Origin: Candidatus Poribacteria bacterium
GTDB taxonomy: Bacteria > Poribacteria > WGA-4E > WGA-3G
Assembly (NCBI GenBank): GCA_022827225.1
Contig: JAJDTJ010000129.1
Location: 62,001-126,000 of the forward strand
DNA length: 64,000 bases
Direction of reading: 5' to 3'
Positions 60,928 to 64,000 of the stretch are shown piece by piece; the first letter of the stretch is position 1, and the number at the start of each line of letters is the position of its first letter. The notes under the pieces were generated by a model. It was not told the origin of the DNA. It saw nothing but the letters and a program-made list of their open reading frames with translations, and made no database searches. A program made the translations under genes and the position numbers.

Positions 60928-62937
60928 TTAGTGGTCCGCGTCAACACGGATGGAGAGTTCCTCTAACTGATCATCCGTTACGACGGAGGGTGCATGCGTT
61001 AGCGGGCAGAGCCCCTGTTGCGATTTCGGGAATGCGATGACCTCACGGATGTTCTCCTCGTTCCGCATCAACATCACGATCCGGTCGAGTCCGGGTGCGA
61101 TGCCGGCGTGCGGTGGCGTGCCGTAGGCTAAAGCGTCTATGAAATAACCGAACCTGTTTTTGACCTCTTCTGGTGTGATGCTGAGGATGTCGAAAATCTT
61201 CTGTTGGATATCCGATCTGTGGATTCTGACACTTCCACTGCAGATCTCATAACCGTTGCAGACGAGATCGTAGTGCTGGCTCTGGACTTTCCCGGGGTCT
61301 GTGTCCAACAAGGGGAGCGTTTCTGCTGTCGCGCCTGTGAATAGGTGATGGAACGGTTCGTAGCGATTCTCGTCCTCGTTCCAGTCAAACAGCGGATAGT
61401 CAACGATCCATAGGAAGTTGTACCGGCTATGATCAATAAGGTTGAGTTTCTTTCCGAGATGAAGGCGGAGGTTACCGAGGGCATCGGCGACAACCTTCGG
61501 CTTGTCCGCGACGAAGAACATAATGTCTCCGGGTTTCGCGCCTGTTCGCTCCTGTGCAGTTTCGAGTTGCTCCGTCGTGAAGAACTTGACGATACCGGAG
61601 GAGAACCCATCTGCCGTGACTTTAACCCATGCCAGTCCTTTCGCGCGGTAGGTGGCGACGAAGTTGGTCAGATCATCAATGTCTTTTCGTGAAAACGCCT
61701 CGCCTCCCGGTGCAGCGATCGCTTTGACCTGTCCACCACTTTCCAAAGTGCGTGTGAAGACTTGGAATTCGCAATCTGCCATGACATCGGAGAGATCGGT
61801 AAGTTCCATACCAAATCGTGTATCGGGTTTATCGTTCCCGAACCGTGCCATAGATTCATGATACGGAAGCCGCAGGAAAGGGAGTTGGACAGGGATACCG
61901 CCTGCCTCTTCAAATATCCGTTTCATCAATCCTTCGGTCACCTCAAGTACGTCATCTACACCTGCGAAAGACATCTCAATGTCGAGTTGCGTGAACTCCA
62001 GCTGCCTATCGGCACGGGTATCTTCATCACGGAAGCAACGTGCGATCTGGAAATATCGGTCAACGCCGCTCATCATCAGGATCTGCTTGAATTGCTGCGG
62101 TGATTGCGGGAGTGCGTAGAATCTACCCGGATAGTGGCGGCTCGGAACTAGTACATCGCGTGCCCCTTCGGGTGTGCTATTCATCAAGATCGGTGTTTCA
62201 ATCTCAAGGAACCCCTGCTCGTTCATGTAGTTGCGTGCTGCGAGTGCTGCTTTGTGTCGCATTGCCAATGTTTTCTGCATCTCCGGTCTGCGGAGATCGA
62301 CGAACCGATACCGCATCCGGATGTCTTCAGCGACATCAATATCGTCTTCAACCGGGAACGGTGGTGTCTGCGCAGAATTCAAGATGTACAGCGTATCCAC
62401 AGCGAGTTCAATTTCGCCAGTATCGAGCTCGGGATTGACGGTGCCTTGATAGATGCTAAGTCCGTTTTCCGTACGCTCAATATGGTATGTCCGATTGTTT
62501 TCGCCATCGGTGAGGAGCCACCGTTCACCTTGGACTCGGGTAGCCACCTCAATTTCTTCGGAGAGTGTGTATTTGGTATCTGCATCCGAAAATAGGGAGC
62601 GGAACGCTGCGGATAAGTTGCCGTTGGCGAGGTCTGTCTGATACGTTGCGTCTGCTTGGAAGAGCAATTCACCCGGTTCACGTTCTCGGATGGTGCCTTT
62701 GACGTTCAGGACATATTCGCTTCTGATGGCATCGGCGAGAGCATGCGCCTCTTCGTCGATCTGCGGGTCAAAGACGACTTGCGTGATACCGGTTCTGTCG
62801 CGTAAATCGACGAAGATGACACCGCCGTGGTCGCGACGGCGTTTGACCCAACCGTTAAGTTGTGCTGCGTTTCCGGCGTCGGTTAAACGCAGATCGCCAC
62901 AATAGTGTGTCCGTTTTATAGAAGATTCTTGAGACAT
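60928..62937 (-). CDS. aspS: Aspartyl-tRNA synthetase with inserted N-terminal segment
   Basis: 669 residues from ATG 62937 (GAGGAG upstream; a longer frame starts at 62976). Charges tRNA-Asp. OB-fold LNGWVKRRRDHGGVIFVDLR; class II motif 2 RCFRDEDTRADRQLEFTQLD; motif 3 GIAPGLDRIVMLMRNEENIR; the bacterial-type GAD domain lies between, truncated in sequence similarity but present (KVTADGFSSGIVKF). Usual length is about 590. The excess is an insertion of about 75 residues at 90-164 (62446-62670), between TIREREPG and GTVNPELDTGEIE. It could be discriminating or non-discriminating; not decidable here. Confidence 0.93.
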   Translation of the reverse strand: MSQESSIKRTHYCGDLRLTDAGNAAQLNGWVKRRRDHGGVIFVDLRDRTGITQVVFDPQIDEEAHALADAIRSEYVLNVKGTIREREPGELLFQADATYQTDLANGNLSAAFRSLFSDADTKYTLSEEIEVATRVQGERWLLTDGENNRTYHIERTENGLSIYQGTVNPELDTGEIELAVDTLYILNSAQTPPFPVEDDIDVAEDIRMRYRFVDLRRPEMQKTLAMRHKAALAARNYMNEQGFLEIETPILMNSTPEGARDVLVPSRHYPGRFYALPQSPQQFKQILMMSGVDRYFQIARCFRDEDTRADRQLEFTQLDIEMSFAGVDDVLEVTEGLMKRIFEEAGGIPVQLPFLRLPYHESMARFGNDKPDTRFGMELTDLSDVMADCEFQVFTRTLESGGQVKAIAAPGGEAFSRKDIDDLTNFVATYRAKGLAWVKVTADGFSSGIVKFFTTEQLETAQERTGAKPGDIMFFVADKPKVVADALGNLRLHLGKKLNLIDHSRYNFLWIVDYPLFDWNEDENRYEPFHHLFTGATAETLPLLDTDPGKVQSQHYDLVCNGYEICSGSVRIHRSDIQQKIFDILSITPEEVKNRFGYFIDALAYGTPPHAGIAPGLDRIVMLMRNEENIREVIAFPKSQQGLCPLTHAPSVVTDDQLEELSIRVDADH

Positions 62938-62960
62938 GATATTTGCTGTGTTCTCCTCAG

Positions 62961-63073
62961 GAATGGTTATCAGCAAGATGGCTGTCGGCTGTCGGCTATT
63001 GGCTATCGGCTTTCAGGAAAGAGGTTGCTGATAAAGTTACGCTCTCTGGCTGATGGCTGTCGGCTGACGGCTA
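62961..63073. repeat. Heptamer-type element between aspS and the TPR gene
   Basis: GATGGCTGTCGGCTGTCGGC then TATTGGCTATCGGCTTTC, with a return of GGCTGATGGCTGTCGGCTGA near the end. Clear 7-nt steps of CGGCTGT/TGGCTAT. Confidence 0.65.
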
Positions 63074-63074
63074 T

Positions 63075-64000
63075 CTATTTTTTTAATTGTTCGAGTTCAT
63101 TTTGAATCTGTTCTCTGGCGCTCTGTAAATCGCTTGGATCCGAAGCGGTTCGGATGGTTTCATCGAGTGCTTTTAAAGCGTTTTCGTAGTGTTTTATCTG
63201 TTTTTCGGGTTGGTTCATTTCGGCGTAAACATTTGCGAGGATATAGTAGGCTCGCCACGAATTAGTGTCTGTAGCGACGGCTTTTTGTCCATATTTTTCG
63301 GCTTCCTTTAGGTCCTCTAATTGGAAGTGAAGCTGCGCCATCGCTTCAAAAAGAGGTGCGGGCAACTGTTCGGTCGCTTCTTGCTGTTCGAGCCGTTGGT
63401 ACGTACGGAGTGCCTCTTTGTAGCGTCCTTGGCGTTCATAAAGCGGACCTAAGATGAAATAGACCTCGGATCGACTCGGATCACGCCTAAGAAATTCCTC
63501 AAGTTCTTTGGCGGCCTTTCCGAGTTCCACCGCCGCCTTTTCAAACTCGCCTCTCCTCTCATATTCCGATGCAGAATGCTCATATACCGTTGCCAAGTAG
63601 AGGTGTCCCTGAATATCTTCAGGGTTTTGTGCCATCGTCTGCTGTACCCGTTGTTCGATTTGCCGGAGTTCTTCCTGCGTGCCTTCCCGAATTAGACCCG
63701 CAACGACACCGAAGTTATAGCGAATGGTTTCGTCTGCCGAATTAAGTCTCACGGCTTTGTCCATGATATTTGCAGCATTCTGATACTGACCGCGCGCGTA
63801 GGCGATCTGTCCATGAATTAATTCTTGCGTGGCTTTGAAATAGGTATCAAGTTCCGCTCGGACGGCTCTTGTTTCTGCAAGCGTTGTGCCGTAGTTCGTG
63901 AGATAGTCGAGTACGGGTTCTCGGTGTTCTGCCATGCCCCTGATGTTTTGTGTCGTTGTCCCAACCAAATCTGCACCCCGGAAGAATTCCAATCGCGGAC
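63075..64000 (-). CDS. TPR-repeat protein, 5' part outside the window
   Basis: At least 307 codons, open to the right edge, so the N-terminus is missing. At least five tetratricopeptide units are visible: HGQIAYARGQYQNAANIMDK, YLATVYEHSASEYERRGEFE, VYFILGPLYERQGRYKEALR, LFEAMAQLHFQLEDLKEAEK and AYYILANVYAEMNQPEKQIK. Such repeats mediate protein-protein contacts. The end is helical and charged. Nothing indicates a specific partner. Confidence 0.85.
   Translation of the reverse strand, partial: PRLEFFRGADLVGTTTQNIRGMAEHREPVLDYLTNYGTTLAETRAVRAELDTYFKATQELIHGQIAYARGQYQNAANIMDKAVRLNSADETIRYNFGVVAGLIREGTQEELRQIEQRVQQTMAQNPEDIQGHLYLATVYEHSASEYERRGEFEKAAVELGKAAKELEEFLRRDPSRSEVYFILGPLYERQGRYKEALRTYQRLEQQEATEQLPAPLFEAMAQLHFQLEDLKEAEKYGQKAVATDTNSWRAYYILANVYAEMNQPEKQIKHYENALKALDETIRTASDPSDLQSAREQIQNELEQLKK

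Overview
The window is about 64 kb of a moderate-GC bacterial chromosome. The best fit is a member of Candidatus Poribacteria or a close relative. This is inferred from family composition only: a surface protein ending in a FlgD-like sorting domain with the words NYPNPFNPETWIPYQL and ASGVYFYTLTAG, leucine-rich repeats introduced by IPDxxLRAAIAEALGK, three Uma2-family proteins, sulfatases, a CotH/ankyrin protein and a gingipain-type giant protein. There is no rRNA, CRISPR array, prophage or complete secretion system. Coding density is high and both strands are used in short operons.

Layout. 1-4.8 kb (minus): partial DUF309 gene, UDP-glucose dehydrogenase, orphan antitoxin-like protein, MoxR ATPase, GHMP sugar kinase, HU protein with a consensus promoter. 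4.94-5.70 kb: a gap without a protein gene, holding a promoter-plus-hairpin unit that looks like an unannotated RNA gene. 5.7-12.6 kb (plus): asd, mtnK, a DnaJ-type chaperone, aminotransferase, sulfatase. 12.6-16.9 kb (mostly minus): GGCT-like protein, LamG lipoprotein-like secreted protein, tRNA-Leu, MFS transporter, macrodomain, DUF58. 17.0-17.8 kb: six-tRNA operon (Pro, Arg, His, Arg, Lys, Leu). 17.99-24.8 kb: proteostasis block tig-clpP-clpX-lon-rqcP, with large dyad-symmetric intergenic elements between several of its genes. 24.9-32.5 kb: pdxA and a 2141-residue C25-peptidase-like surface protein. 32.5-40.9 kb (minus): NIPSNAP, RraA-like, purE, UlaG-like hydrolase, VanZ, YjhG-type dehydratase, Uma2, CotH-ankyrin. 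41.2-46.0 kb (plus, one gene minus): DppA, VOC protein, a broken hicA, second sulfatase, membrane M28 peptidase, MobA-like. 46.0-64 kb (minus): NCS2 permease, hydroxyacid dehydrogenase, Der, AI-2E-type permease with an inserted propeller, DAACS symporter with an inserted ectodomain, Uma2, heme/LRR/cohesin/dockerin surface protein, Uma2, aspS, TPR protein running off the right edge.

Themes. (1) Several conserved housekeeping proteins carry lineage-specific insertions: duplicated zinc domain in ClpX, about 75 residues in AspRS, about 26 in Der, two membrane helices inside the M28 catalytic domain, a roughly 330-residue propeller in a PerM-like permease, and about 120 residues in a glutamate-type symporter. 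(2) Most of the longer intergenic gaps carry tandem 7-nt words of the form RGYTRTN, frequently with complementary arms, forming a family of potential cruciform or hairpin elements that I do not recognise as a described repeat. (3) Small decayed units are present: hicA broken by an 8-bp tandem duplication, an antitoxin-like remnant, two MITE-like elements with ends close to AGGACTTACGC, and two copies of a 19-bp sequence followed by a hairpin. Start sites given here were chosen by Shine-Dalgarno position and family N-termini, and often differ from the longest open frame.
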